A stretch of DNA of 64,000 nt, from assembly GCF_030246925.1 (NCBI RefSeq), contig NZ_CP126740.1:1922001-1986000 (forward strand), given 5' to 3'. Every line of letters begins with the position of its first letter. Positions within the stretch are counted from its first letter, which is position 1. This DNA comes from Microbacterium sp. zg-Y625 (GTDB lineage: Bacteria > Actinomycetota > Actinomycetes > Actinomycetales > Microbacteriaceae). The notes beneath the pieces are model-generated. The model made no database searches, was not told the origin of the DNA, and saw only the letters and a list, made by a program, of their open reading frames with translations. Of the stretch, positions 1 through 8,812 are shown in pieces. The position numbers and the translations under genes are program-made.

Positions 1-858
1 CCCGTCAAGCTCAGCGGGCCGAGCGACGACTCCGGCGGCCGCCGGCCCGGTTGGGTCACGTACGGGCTCCTGTCGGTGGTCGTCGTCGCGTCGATCTTCC
101 CGCTCTACTACGCGGCGATCCTGGGCTCGTCGACGCGGCTGGAGATCGCGCAGTCGGCGCTGCCGCGTCTCGTGCCCGGCCCGAACCTCCTGGCCAACAT
201 CGGCGCGATCATCTCGAATCACCAGATCGACTTCTGGACGTCGTTCGCCAACTCGCTCATCGTCGCCGTGCTCGTGTCGGCCGCGACCGTCTTCTTCTCG
301 ACCCTCGCCGGGTTCGCCTTCGCCAAGCTGGGGTTCCGCGCCCGCAACGCCCTCTATGTCTTCGTGATCGCCACGCTGGCGATCCCGATGCAGCTGGGCA
401 CCGTCCCGATGTTCATCATGATGAACGAGTTCGGGTGGATCGACTCGCTCACCGCCCTGATCGTGCCGAGTCTCGTGACGGCGTTCGGGGTGTTCTGGAT
501 GACGCAGTACCTCAAGGAGGCGCTGCCCTACGAGCTCATCGAGGCGGCGCGCGTCGACGGCGCGACCGTCTTCCGCACGTTCTGGTCGATCGCCCTCCCG
601 GCAGCACGGCCGGCGGCAGCCACACTGGCGCTGTTCACCTTCGTCGGCTCATGGAACGACTTCTTCTGGCCGTCGGTGGTCCTGCGCAGCCAGAAGACGC
701 TCCCGCTCGTGATCCCGCAGCTGAGCGGGGCGTTCACGGCCGATCACGCCCTCATCATGTCGGGCGTCTTCCTCATCGCGCTGCCGCTGCTCGTCGCGTT
801 CGTCTTCCTCGGCAGGCAGCTCGTAGCCGGTGTCATGGCCGGTGCCGTCAAGGGCTGA
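1..858 (+). CDS. Carbohydrate ABC transporter permease, MalG type (5' end outside window)
   Basis: Inner-membrane permease of a sugar ABC importer; it would pair with a second (MalF-type) permease, a lipoprotein binding protein and a shared ATPase, none of which is in the window. The frame is open from base 1, so the first residues lie upstream; the GTG at 76 is internal to the first membrane helix and is not the start. About six hydrophobic segments follow. The cytoplasmic EAA loop that docks on the ATPase is clear at 541-609 (EAARVDGA, then a later LPAARPA). The N-terminal tail PSDDSGGRRPGW is typical of actinobacterial members. Substrate cannot be read from the sequence. Confidence 0.93.
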   Translation, partial: PVKLSGPSDDSGGRRPGWVTYGLLSVVVVASIFPLYYAAILGSSTRLEIAQSALPRLVPGPNLLANIGAIISNHQIDFWTSFANSLIVAVLVSAATVFFSTLAGFAFAKLGFRARNALYVFVIATLAIPMQLGTVPMFIMMNEFGWIDSLTALIVPSLVTAFGVFWMTQYLKEALPYELIEAARVDGATVFRTFWSIALPAARPAAATLALFTFVGSWNDFFWPSVVLRSQKTLPLVIPQLSGAFTADHALIMSGVFLIALPLLVAFVFLGRQLVAGVMAGAVKG

Positions 859-885
859 GGCTCGCCTCCGTGGCGGTGTCGGGCG

Positions 886-2079
886 TCACTGCGCGCAGGA
901 ACCCGTCGACACCGGCTGCGTGAGTGACGGCGCCTGGGCGACGACCGGGGCGAACTCCGTCGGCGTCATGGCGTAGCCGATGTCCTCCCCCGATTCGGCG
1001 CGGGCGAACACCACGCCCACCACCTCTCCCCCGGCCGTCAGCAGCGGACCACCGGAATTGCCGGGGCGCACCGAGGCGGACAGGGCGTAGATCTCCCGCG
1101 GCGACGACGAGGTCTCGTAGATGTCGGGGACCTCCACCGCACCGACCGACAGCACCCGCGCACCGCCCATCGAGAACGGTCCGCCGAAGGGATACCCCTG
1201 CACGATCGCCTCGGCGCCGGTGGCGAGTGCGGGGGCGATCGCGAGCGGCGCCACCTCGATGTCGGGGACGGCGATGACGGCGAGGTCGTCCACCGCGTCG
1301 AAGTACACCACGCGCCCCTGCCGGGCGGTGCCGTCCGGCAGCTCCACCACGGGGTCGGTGACGCCTGCGACGACGTGCGCGTTCGTCACGATGCGGTCGT
1401 CCGCGGCGACGAAGCCCGTGCCCGTCGAGCTGGTGCCGCACGCGTACGCCACCCCCGAAATGCGGGCGACCGCCTGCGCCGCGGCCTGCAGCTGCGGATC
1501 GTCCAGCGCGACCTCGGGCGCGGGCGCGCCGGGATCGAGCACGACCCCCGGGCCGAACAGGTCGCCGAGGCGAGGCAGCCCCTCCTCCAGGAACGCGCCG
1601 CGCACCTGGGCGAGTGCGGCATCCACCGTCGGCGGGGTCAGCGTGTCGATCGTGCGCACGAGTCGCGACGACGACACCGCCGTCGAGAGCAGTGGATTGC
1701 CCGCAACCACCACGGTCTGGGCGACGAGCGAGACCGCGAGCGCCCCGACCACCACGCTCAGGGCGCCGCCGAGCAGGCGCTCGAGCCATCCGAGCCGTAT
1801 TCGGTCGACTCCCCGGCGTGCGACGGAGCCGACCGCCGAGCCCAGTCCCGCAGCGAGCCCCACGATGAAGAGTGTCCCGACCACGACGACGACGCTGCGC
1901 CATCCGGGCGAGGGGAGGACGTCGCTGAGCGCGGGAAGCGCCATCGGCACCACCCAGTAGGCCACGAGCGCCCCGACGACCAGGCCGACGAAGGCGCCGA
2001 TACCGGCGAGCAGACCACTGCGCAGCCCCATGACGAGCGCGACCACGAGCACCGCGATCACCACGATGTCGACGATCAT
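886..2079 (-). CDS. MarP-like membrane serine protease (CvpA domain + trypsin-like domain)
   Basis: A 397-residue protein with about four N-terminal membrane helices (residues ~1-125, CvpA/colicin V production fold) followed by an extracytoplasmic trypsin-like protease. The catalytic triad is visible: His in TNAHVVAG, Asp in DAVDDLAVI, Ser in RPGNSGGPLL. Two Cys residues (in YACGTSS and the terminal SCAQ) could form a disulfide. This is the architecture of mycobacterial MarP (Rv3671c), which protects against acid and oxidative stress; that role is inferred here. The ATG at 2079 is chosen because GAGGAAGG precedes it; a longer frame to 2145 has no ribosome site. It is transcribed away from the nad operon. 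Confidence 0.9.
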   Translation of the reverse strand: MIVDIVVIAVLVVALVMGLRSGLLAGIGAFVGLVVGALVAYWVVPMALPALSDVLPSPGWRSVVVVVGTLFIVGLAAGLGSAVGSVARRGVDRIRLGWLERLLGGALSVVVGALAVSLVAQTVVVAGNPLLSTAVSSSRLVRTIDTLTPPTVDAALAQVRGAFLEEGLPRLGDLFGPGVVLDPGAPAPEVALDDPQLQAAAQAVARISGVAYACGTSSTGTGFVAADDRIVTNAHVVAGVTDPVVELPDGTARQGRVVYFDAVDDLAVIAVPDIEVAPLAIAPALATGAEAIVQGYPFGGPFSMGGARVLSVGAVEVPDIYETSSSPREIYALSASVRPGNSGGPLLTAGGEVVGVVFARAESGEDIGYAMTPTEFAPVVAQAPSLTQPVSTGSCAQ

Positions 2080-2150
2080 GCCTGCCCCTTCCTCAAACCG
2101 CCAGCGTAGGGGAGCCCGCTGTGATGACGCCCGTCCGCCGGGCATTGCGG

Positions 2151-2171
2151 TTCAGGTCATCGTGACACTAA
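2151..2171. promoter_or_regulatory. Putative NrtR operator, copy 1
   Basis: Imperfect 21-bp palindrome centred on 2161: TTCAGGTCAT, C, GTGACACTAA. It shares its symmetric pattern (ideal form TTAGTGTCAT-N-ATGACACTAA) with a second copy at 2187-2207. Centre-to-centre spacing is 36 bp. Position just upstream of nrtR-nadABC makes autoregulation by NrtR the simplest reading. Binding is not shown by sequence alone. Confidence 0.6.
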
Positions 2172-2186
2172 GATCGACCCGATCAG

Positions 2187-2207
2187 TTAGGGTCATAATG
2201 ACACGAA
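2187..2207. promoter_or_regulatory. Putative NrtR operator, copy 2 (overlaps the nrtR start codon)
   Basis: Palindrome centred on 2197: TTAGGGTCAT, A, ATGACACGAA. It departs from perfect symmetry at one position pair plus flanks and is the stronger of the two copies. The nrtR ATG (2198-2200) lies inside it, so a bound repressor would block both transcription and the translation start region. The 36-bp spacing from copy 1 leaves the promoter between them. Confidence 0.6.
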
Positions 2208-2875
2208 CACCCGGCATCCGCGTCGCCGTCTCGACGGTGATCTTCAGCCTGCGCCGCACTCCCGGCGACGAGCGGGCCGCCGTCGTGCTGCCGCTGGTCA
2301 AGCGCACGCGTGACCCCTACGAGGGCCGCTGGGCGCTGCCCGGAGGCTGGCTCGACGTGGCCGAGAACCTCGACGCCGCAGCGGCGCGCACCCTCGCCGA
2401 GACGACGGGGCTCGCCCCGAGCTACCTCGAGCAGCTCTACGCGTTCGGCGCGGTGGAACGCTCACCCAGCCGCGTCGTCTCCATCGTCTACTGGGCGCTG
2501 GTGCGGCCCGACGAGGCGGAGTCCGCCGAGGCGCAGCACAACGTGGCGTGGTTCGACGCGGCATCCCTTCCTCCCCTCGCCTTCGACCACGCCGAGATCG
2601 TCGACTACGCCCTGTGGCGCCTGCGCAACAAGGTCGGTTACAGCCGCATCGCGCACGGCCTGCTGCCGGCGGAGTTCACCCTCGCCGAGCTGCGCGAGGT
2701 GTACGAGGCGATCCTCGGCCGCCGGCTCGACCCGGCCAACTTCCGACGTCAGGTCGACACGTCGGGCACGCTCATCCCCACCGACGACTTCCGCACCGGC
2801 AGCCACCGCCCGGCGCGGCTGTACCGCTACAACCACGATGTCGAACTGGCCGATCGCGGCCCCCTCCCCCGCTGA
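2198..2875 (+). CDS. nrtR: NrtR-type NAD biosynthesis regulator (Nudix domain + winged helix)
   Basis: A 225-residue protein: an N-terminal Nudix fold (residues ~5-145) and a C-terminal winged helix DNA-binding domain (~150-225). NrtR proteins repress NAD genes and release DNA on binding ADP-ribose-type ligands. The Nudix box (residues 50-71) is degenerate: the G, first E, R and one later E remain, but two metal-binding Glu positions are Thr (RTLAETTG), as expected for a sensor that has lost hydrolase activity. The ATG at 2198 is chosen because the Nudix fold starts right after it. It leads the nad operon, 11 bp before nadA. The frame extends upstream to 2030 but that stretch has no family signature. 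Confidence 0.88.
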   Translation: MTRTPGIRVAVSTVIFSLRRTPGDERAAVVLPLVKRTRDPYEGRWALPGGWLDVAENLDAAAARTLAETTGLAPSYLEQLYAFGAVERSPSRVVSIVYWALVRPDEAESAEAQHNVAWFDAASLPPLAFDHAEIVDYALWRLRNKVGYSRIAHGLLPAEFTLAELREVYEAILGRRLDPANFRRQVDTSGTLIPTDDFRTGSHRPARLYRYNHDVELADRGPLPR

Positions 2876-2886
2876 AGGACACCGTC

Positions 2887-4242
2887 ATGACCCCCACCCC
2901 ACTGACGCTGCAGCCGCGTCCCGCGGCCGGCCGACCCATCGCCTCCCCGAGCGTCGACCTCGAGATCCAGGCCATCGTCTCGGGCGTCGGCACCGGCGCC
3001 ACGTGCAACACCGACCTCGCCGCCGGCCCCTGGGAGTTCGACACCCGGCCCGGCTACGGACCCGGCGCGTCGATGGGCGATGTCATCCCCACCGGCGCAC
3101 CGCGGCAGGGCGAGCTCCCCGCCGAGTACCGGGACGCCACCGACGAGCAGCTGGACCTGCGCATCCGCGCCGCCAAGCTCGCCCTCGGCGAGCGCGTCGT
3201 GGTGCTCGGGCACTTCTACCAGCGCGACGAGGTCGTGCGCCACGCCGACTACGTGGGCGACTCGTTCCAGCTCGCGGGCGCCGCCAAGGCGCACCCCGAG
3301 GCCGAGGCGATCGTCTTCTGCGGCGTGCACTTCATGGCCGAGACCGCCGACCTGCTCTCGCAGCCCGACCAGGCCGTCATCCTGCCGAACCTCGCAGCCG
3401 GGTGCTCGATGGCCGACATGGCCGACATCGACCAGGTCGAGGAGTGCTGGGAGCAGCTCGAGGACGTCTTCGGCGACATGACGGCACCCGACGCCGACGG
3501 ACGCGTCCCGGTGATCCCGGTGACCTACATGAACTCCTCCGCCGCGATCAAGGGGTTCGTGGGCCGCCACGGCGGCATCGTGTGCACGTCGTCCAACGCC
3601 CGTACCGTGCTGGAGTGGGCGTTCGAGCGGGGGCGGCGCGTGCTGTTCTTCCCCGATCAGCATCTCGGCCGCAACACCGCCAAGGCCATGGGCGTGCCGC
3701 TCGAGCGCATGCCGATGTGGAATCCGACGAAGCCCTGGGGCGGGACGGATGCCGCGACGCTGCAGGACAGCCGGGTGATCCTCTGGCACGGCTTCTGCTC
3801 GGTGCACCGGCGGTTCACCGTCGAGCAGATCGACAAGGCCCGCGCCGAGCACCCCGGGGTGCGCGTGATCGTGCACCCCGAGTGCCCCATGCCGGTCGTG
3901 GATGCCGCCGACGAGTCGGGCTCCACCGACTACATCCGCAAGGCCATCCAGGCGGCATCCGGCCCCACCACCTTCGCCATCGGCACCGAGATCAACCTCG
4001 TGCGGCGCCTGGCTGCCGAGCACCCGCAGCACGAGATCTTCTGCCTCGACCCCGTGGTGTGCCCCTGCTCGACCATGTACCGCATCCACCCGGGCTACCT
4101 CGCCTGGGTGCTGGAGTCCCTCGTCGCCGGCACCGTCGTCAACCGCATCGCCGTGCCGCAGGATGTCGCGGACCCCGCCCGGGTGGCGCTGGAGCGCATG
4201 CTCGCCGCCAAACCACCTGCGGCCGCACAGGCACGGCCATGA
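2887..4242 (+). CDS. nadA: Quinolinate synthase NadA
   Basis: Condenses iminoaspartate (from NadB) with dihydroxyacetone phosphate to quinolinate in the cytosol; needs a [4Fe-4S] cluster. The 451-residue product carries the three cluster cysteines in the expected contexts (GCSMADM, HPECPMP, VVCPCSTM), and the substrate motifs GHFYQRDE and YMNSSA. It has an N-terminal extension of roughly 70 residues before the fold (TNTDLAAGPWEF region), common in actinobacterial NadA. ATG at 2887 follows nrtR by 11 bp; the frame runs further upstream only as a shadow of nrtR. Its stop overlaps the nadB start (ATGA), so translation is coupled. Confidence 0.97.
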   Translation: MTPTPLTLQPRPAAGRPIASPSVDLEIQAIVSGVGTGATCNTDLAAGPWEFDTRPGYGPGASMGDVIPTGAPRQGELPAEYRDATDEQLDLRIRAAKLALGERVVVLGHFYQRDEVVRHADYVGDSFQLAGAAKAHPEAEAIVFCGVHFMAETADLLSQPDQAVILPNLAAGCSMADMADIDQVEECWEQLEDVFGDMTAPDADGRVPVIPVTYMNSSAAIKGFVGRHGGIVCTSSNARTVLEWAFERGRRVLFFPDQHLGRNTAKAMGVPLERMPMWNPTKPWGGTDAATLQDSRVILWHGFCSVHRRFTVEQIDKARAEHPGVRVIVHPECPMPVVDAADESGSTDYIRKAIQAASGPTTFAIGTEINLVRRLAAEHPQHEIFCLDPVVCPCSTMYRIHPGYLAWVLESLVAGTVVNRIAVPQDVADPARVALERMLAAKPPAAAQARP

Positions 4243-5828
4243 CCGCCGTCGTCGTGGTCGGCTCCGGCATCGCCGGGCTCGCCGCGGCGCTGCACGCCCG
4301 GGCCGCAGGCTGCACGGTGACGCTCGTGACGAAGGACGAGCTGGGGCACACCAACACCCGGTTCGCGCAGGGCGGCATCGCGGGCGTGCTGTTCCCCGAC
4401 GACAGCGTCGACTCGCACGTGCGCGACACGATCGCGGCCGGGGCGGGCCTGTGCGACCCCGCCGCGGTGCGGGTGCTGGCGGCGGAGGGCGGCGAGCGCA
4501 TCGGCGAGCTCGTGCAGCTCGGGGTCGCCTTCGACCGCGACGCCGACGGCGCCTTCCGCAAGGGTCGCGAAGCCGCACACTCGTACCCGCGCATCGTGCA
4601 CGCCGGCGGCGACGCGACCGGACGCGCGATCGAGCACGCGCTCGTCCGGGCGGTCCGCGCCGCCGACGTGCGGGTGGTCGAGCACGCATTCCTCGTCGAT
4701 CTCGTGGGGACCGCCCGGCGGGTCACCGGAATCGACATCCTGCGGGGGTCGCGGCGGCCGGAGCCGGGATCCGTGCCCGGGGCGGACCGCACCGTCCACG
4801 AGCCCGTGCGCATCCACGCCGACGCCGTCGTGCTCGCCACGGGCGGGGCGGGCCGGCTGTACGCGCACACGACGAACCCGCCCGTGGCCACCGGCGACGG
4901 CATCGCCGCGGCGCTGCGCATCGGCGCGGCGGTCAGCGATCTCGAATTCGTCCAGTTCCACCCCACCGTGCTCCCCGGCAGTGAGCCCTTCCTCGTCTCG
5001 GAGGCCGTGCGAGGCGAAGGGGCGGTGCTGATCGACGACGACGGCCGCCGGTTCGCCTTCGACGCGCACCCCGACGGCGAGCTCGCCCCGCGGGACGTCG
5101 TGGCCCGGGTCATCGCGCGTCAGGTGACCCACCAGGACGGGCGCCCGGTGCACCTGGATGCCACCGGCATCCGCCCCACCGCCGAGGAGACGGCCACGTT
5201 CCTCGCCCGGCGCTTCCCCACGATCGACGCCGCCGTCCGCGCCCGCGGCTGGGACTGGGCGCGCGAGCCGATCCCGGTGACCCCGGCGGCGCACTACCTC
5301 ATGGGCGGCGTCGACACCGACCTGTACGGCCGCACCAGCGTGCCCGGACTCTACGCGGTGGGTGAGGTGGCCCGCACCGGCGTGCACGGCGCCAACCGGC
5401 TGGCATCGAACTCGCTGCTGGAGGGGGCCGTCTTCGGCGCCCGCGCGGGCGACGTGATCGCCGGCGACGCCCGCCTCCCCTGGCCCGCGTCGGCACCCGC
5501 CTCCGCACCGGCGCCCGCCGTCGTGGACGCACCTTCCCCCACCGCGCGCGAACCGTTCACGCGCGCGGCGCTGCAGCGTCTGATGTGGGAAGCGGCGGGC
5601 CTCGAGCGCGACGAACGCGGGCTCGCCCATGCGGCATGCGTCCTCGCCGGCTGGCGCGCCGGCGCCGCCGCGCCCGACAGCGTCGCCTCCCACGAGGACG
5701 CGAACCTGCTGCTCGTCGCCAGCCACCTCGTCGCCGCCGCCCGAGCCCGCACCGCATCGGTCGGAGCCCACCACCGGCGGGACGCCGTGCCCGCCCTGCC
5801 CGCCCTCGCAACCGAAGGAGTCGTGTGA
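4239..5828 (+). CDS. nadB: L-aspartate oxidase NadB
   Basis: FAD enzyme oxidising L-aspartate to iminoaspartate, the substrate of NadA. The 529-residue protein starts with the Rossmann FAD motif GSGIAGLAAALHA and has the family signatures HTNTRFAQGGIAG and, near residue 370, GLYAVGEVARTGVHGANRLASN (shown here in two overlapping parts: GLYAVGEVARTG and VHGANRLASNSLLEG). Start ATG at 4239 overlaps the nadA stop by four bases; the stop overlaps the nadC ATG by one base. The C-terminal helical domain is shorter and rich in Ala/Pro around residues 415-440, a linker seen in high-GC homologues. Confidence 0.97.
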   Translation: MTAVVVVGSGIAGLAAALHARAAGCTVTLVTKDELGHTNTRFAQGGIAGVLFPDDSVDSHVRDTIAAGAGLCDPAAVRVLAAEGGERIGELVQLGVAFDRDADGAFRKGREAAHSYPRIVHAGGDATGRAIEHALVRAVRAADVRVVEHAFLVDLVGTARRVTGIDILRGSRRPEPGSVPGADRTVHEPVRIHADAVVLATGGAGRLYAHTTNPPVATGDGIAAALRIGAAVSDLEFVQFHPTVLPGSEPFLVSEAVRGEGAVLIDDDGRRFAFDAHPDGELAPRDVVARVIARQVTHQDGRPVHLDATGIRPTAEETATFLARRFPTIDAAVRARGWDWAREPIPVTPAAHYLMGGVDTDLYGRTSVPGLYAVGEVARTGVHGANRLASNSLLEGAVFGARAGDVIAGDARLPWPASAPASAPAPAVVDAPSPTAREPFTRAALQRLMWEAAGLERDERGLAHAACVLAGWRAGAAAPDSVASHEDANLLLVASHLVAAARARTASVGAHHRRDAVPALPALATEGVV

Positions 5829-6682
5829 TGCTCACGCGCACCGTCATCGACCGCACCGTCCGCGCCGCCCTCGACGAAGACGCGCCCTGGGGCGACCTCA
5901 CGAGCGAGAGCCTCATCGTCGACAGCGCGACCGCCCGCGCCGCGCTCGTCGCCCGCGAGAACGGCCTCTTCTCGGGTGGCGACGTCTTCGAGGCGGCCTT
6001 CCGCCTCACCGACCCGCGCTGCGACGTGACCTTGCTGGTCGAGGACGGCGAGCTGTTCGCCCCCGGCGACACGCTGGCCGTCGTCACCGGTCCCGCCCGA
6101 GCCGTCCTCACCGCCGAGCGCGTGGGGCTGAACTTCGTCCAGCGCATGAGCGGCATCGCCACCCTCACGGCGCTCTACGTCGCCGAAGTGGCCCACACCG
6201 GCGCCCGCATCGCCGACACCCGCAAGACGACTCCGGGCCTGCGCGCCTTCGAGCGCCACGCCGTGCGCAACGGCGGCGGCCACAACCACCGCTTCTCGCT
6301 GTCTGATGCCGTCATGGTCAAGGACAACCACCTCGCCGTGCTGCGGCAGAAGGGCGTGTCCGTCACCGCCGCCCTGCAGGGCGCGATCGCGCAGCTGCCG
6401 CACACGACGCACGTCGAGGTCGAGGTCGACAGCATCGACCAGATCGAGGCGGTGCTCGCCGCCGACGTCGACACGATCATGCTCGACAACTTCACCCTCG
6501 ACATGCTGCGCGCCGGAGTCGAGATCAACGCCGGCCGGGCGACGGTCGAAGCCTCCGGCGGGGTCAGCCTCGACTCGGTGCGCGCCATCGCCGAGACCGG
6601 CGTGGACGTCATCTCGGTGGGAGCCCTCACCCACTCCGCTCGGGCCCTGGACCTCGGACTCGACATCGCCCTCGAGGCCTGA
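5828..6682 (+). CDS. nadC: Nicotinate-nucleotide pyrophosphorylase NadC
   Basis: Converts quinolinate and PRPP to nicotinate mononucleotide, finishing the de novo branch begun by NadB and NadA. The 284-residue protein has the usual length and the active-site blocks RKTTPGLRAFER, GGGHNHR, MVKDNH and, near the C terminus, EASGGVSLDSV followed by DVISVGALTHS. The start shares a base with the nadB stop (TGATG), a classical coupling junction. The gene is followed after one base by a cysteine desulfurase. Confidence 0.97.
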   Translation: MLTRTVIDRTVRAALDEDAPWGDLTSESLIVDSATARAALVARENGLFSGGDVFEAAFRLTDPRCDVTLLVEDGELFAPGDTLAVVTGPARAVLTAERVGLNFVQRMSGIATLTALYVAEVAHTGARIADTRKTTPGLRAFERHAVRNGGGHNHRFSLSDAVMVKDNHLAVLRQKGVSVTAALQGAIAQLPHTTHVEVEVDSIDQIEAVLAADVDTIMLDNFTLDMLRAGVEINAGRATVEASGGVSLDSVRAIAETGVDVISVGALTHSARALDLGLDIALEA

Positions 6683-6683
6683 C

Positions 6684-7832
6684 ATGTCGCTCCTCTACCT
6701 CGACCACGCCGCGACGACGCCGGTTCGCCCCGCGGTGCTCGAGGCGATGGAACCCTTTCTCACCCGTCGGTACGGCAACCCGTCGAGCCACCACACCGTC
6801 GGCGAGGCGGCCGCCGGCGCTCTCGCCGACGCGCGCACCCGCGTCGCCCGTGTGCTCGGCATGCGCTCCGGAGACATCGTCTTCACCGCCGGCGGCACCG
6901 AAGCCAACAACCTTGCCGTCAAGGGCATCGCCCTGGGCGCCCGCGGCGTCGATCCCCGCCGGCGCCAGGTGATCACCACCGTCATCGAGCACGAGTCGAT
7001 CCTGGAATCCTGCGACTACCTGCGACGCCTGCACGGCGCCGAGGTCACCCTGCTCCCCGTCGACGGCACCGGCCGTGTCGACCCCGATCGGCTCGCCCGG
7101 GCCATCGGTCCCGGCACCGCCGTGGTGTCGATCGGCTACGCGAACAACGAGGTCGGCACCGTGCAGGATGCCGCCGCGCTCGCGGCCGTCTGCGCCGCGC
7201 ACCGCGTGCCGCTGCACCTGGACGCCGTGCAGCCCGCCGGCTGGCTGCCCCTCGCCGGCACCGGCGCCGACGCCCTGTCGATCGCAGGGCACAAGGTCGG
7301 CGCGCCCCAGGGCACGGGTGTGCTCGCCGTGCGCGGCCGCATCCCCCTCGAGCCGCTCGTTCACGGCGGCGGGCAGGAGCGGGGCCGCCGCAGCGGCACC
7401 GAGAACGTCGCCGGCGCCGTGGGTCTCGCCGTCGCGCTGGAGATCGCCGAGGCCGAACGAGTGGATGCCGCCGCGCGCGTCGCCGCAGTGCGGGACGGCT
7501 TCATCGCCGCGGTGCTCGCGACGGTGCCCGACGCCCGGCTCACCGGCCACCCGCGCCACCGCCTGCCGGGCAGCGCGAGCTTCACCTTCGCCGGCGCGAG
7601 CGGTGAGGCGGTGCTGCTGCAGCTGGAGCGCCGCGGCATCGTGACCTCCAGCGGGTCGGCCTGCGCCGCCGGCAGCGACGAGCCGTCGCATGTCCTCCTC
7701 GCCCTCGGCATCGCCCCCGACGTCGCGCAGACCGCGGTGCGCTTCACGTTCGGGCACGGCCCCGCCCCCGACTCTGCGGCGCTCGCTGCGACCGTCGCCT
7801 CATCGGTCGCGGCGGTACGATCGGGCACGTGA
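6684..7832 (+). CDS. NifS-like cysteine desulfurase in the nad operon
   Basis: PLP enzyme (382 aa) that takes sulfur from cysteine to form a persulfide. The PLP lysine lies in SIAGHKVGAPQG, the histidine in FTAGGTEANN context follows the family, and the persulfide cysteine is in SSGSACAAGSDEPSH. In this position, directly downstream of nadABC with one base between genes, the likely job is supplying or repairing the Fe-S cluster of NadA, as proposed for nadA-linked NifS proteins elsewhere; that is inference. No scaffold (IscU/SufU) is present nearby. The stop overlaps the start of the next gene. Confidence 0.93.
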   Translation: MSLLYLDHAATTPVRPAVLEAMEPFLTRRYGNPSSHHTVGEAAAGALADARTRVARVLGMRSGDIVFTAGGTEANNLAVKGIALGARGVDPRRRQVITTVIEHESILESCDYLRRLHGAEVTLLPVDGTGRVDPDRLARAIGPGTAVVSIGYANNEVGTVQDAAALAAVCAAHRVPLHLDAVQPAGWLPLAGTGADALSIAGHKVGAPQGTGVLAVRGRIPLEPLVHGGGQERGRRSGTENVAGAVGLAVALEIAEAERVDAAARVAAVRDGFIAAVLATVPDARLTGHPRHRLPGSASFTFAGASGEAVLLQLERRGIVTSSGSACAAGSDEPSHVLLALGIAPDVAQTAVRFTFGHGPAPDSAALAATVASSVAAVRSGT

Positions 7833-8785
7833 CAGCCGCGATCACCGTCATCGTGCCCGGGTTCGACGTCGCCGATTACGCCGCCGAGGCGCTGCAGTCC
7901 CTGCGCGGACAGACCCTGACGAACTGGGTGGCGATCCTCGTCGACGACGCCTCCACCGACGCCACCCGCGACATCTTCGCCGCCGCCGCGGCCGAGGATC
8001 CCCGCTTCCGGCTCGTGCGCCACGACCAGCGCCAGGGCCTCAGCGCGGCCCGCAACACCGGCGTCGCGCTGGTCGAGACCCCCTACCTCGGGTTCCTCGA
8101 CGCCGACGACGTGCTCACTCCGACGGCGCTCGAGCGCCTGGTCGGAGTGCTCGATGAGACCGGGAGCGATTTCGCCGTCGGCGCGTACGTGCGCCTGCGT
8201 CCGGATGCCACCGGCGAGTACGCCGCCGGGGTCGTGCAGCCCTGGGTCGCGGCCGCCACCGACCCGGGCCGGCGCGGCACGACGATCGAGGCGCATCCCG
8301 ACGCATCGGGCAACATCGTGGCCTGGTCCAAAGTCAGCCGCACCGACTTCTGGCGACGCGCGGGACTGCGCTTCCCCGACGGGCGCCTCTACGAGGACCA
8401 GATCGTCGCGCAGCAGATGTACAGCCGCGCGCGCCGGTTCGACACCGTGCCCGACGTGGTCGTGCACTGGCGCGAGCGCGCGGACGGATCGTCCATCACC
8501 CAGGGCAAGAGCGCGCTGCCGGTGCTGCGGGACTACCTGTCCGCCATGACCGAGGGGCTCGAGGTGCTGGCGGCGAGCGGACACGACGCCGCGGTGCGCT
8601 CCCGCGTGCAGCTCATCCTGTCGATGGATCTGCCCCCGCTCGTGGAGATCGCCCGCATCCACCCCGACGACGCCTACCGGCGCGCGCTGGGCGCGTTCGT
8701 CCGCGACGTCCGGGCGCGCGGCGGCGCGCACGCGCCCTTGGACGAGCGCACGGCGCGACTGGTGGCCGCGGCGCTGCTGTTCTGA
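7829..8785 (+). CDS. Family 2 glycosyltransferase
   Basis: A 318-residue GT-A fold glycosyltransferase. Visible blocks are VIVPGFDVADYA at the N terminus, VDDASTDATRD (nucleotide binding), AARNTG and the metal-binding FLDADD. No membrane helices, so it is soluble or peripheral; donor and acceptor are unknown. The GTG start at 7829 overlaps the desulfurase stop (GTGA), so it is translated as the last gene of the nad operon even though no link between glycosyl transfer and NAD synthesis is obvious. It may simply use the operon promoter. Confidence 0.88.
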   Translation: MTAAITVIVPGFDVADYAAEALQSLRGQTLTNWVAILVDDASTDATRDIFAAAAAEDPRFRLVRHDQRQGLSAARNTGVALVETPYLGFLDADDVLTPTALERLVGVLDETGSDFAVGAYVRLRPDATGEYAAGVVQPWVAAATDPGRRGTTIEAHPDASGNIVAWSKVSRTDFWRRAGLRFPDGRLYEDQIVAQQMYSRARRFDTVPDVVVHWRERADGSSITQGKSALPVLRDYLSAMTEGLEVLAASGHDAAVRSRVQLILSMDLPPLVEIARIHPDDAYRRALGAFVRDVRARGGAHAPLDERTARLVAAALLF

Positions 8786-8812
8786 TCCGACGCCCGGGGG
8801 CGCGACGCGCCT

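Noticed and set aside
2310..5828. Very long plus-strand frame of over 1,100 codons
   Set aside because: Only its second part (from 4239) is a gene, nadB; the first part is an out-of-frame shadow of nrtR and nadA, Arg/Ser/Pro-rich with no family match.
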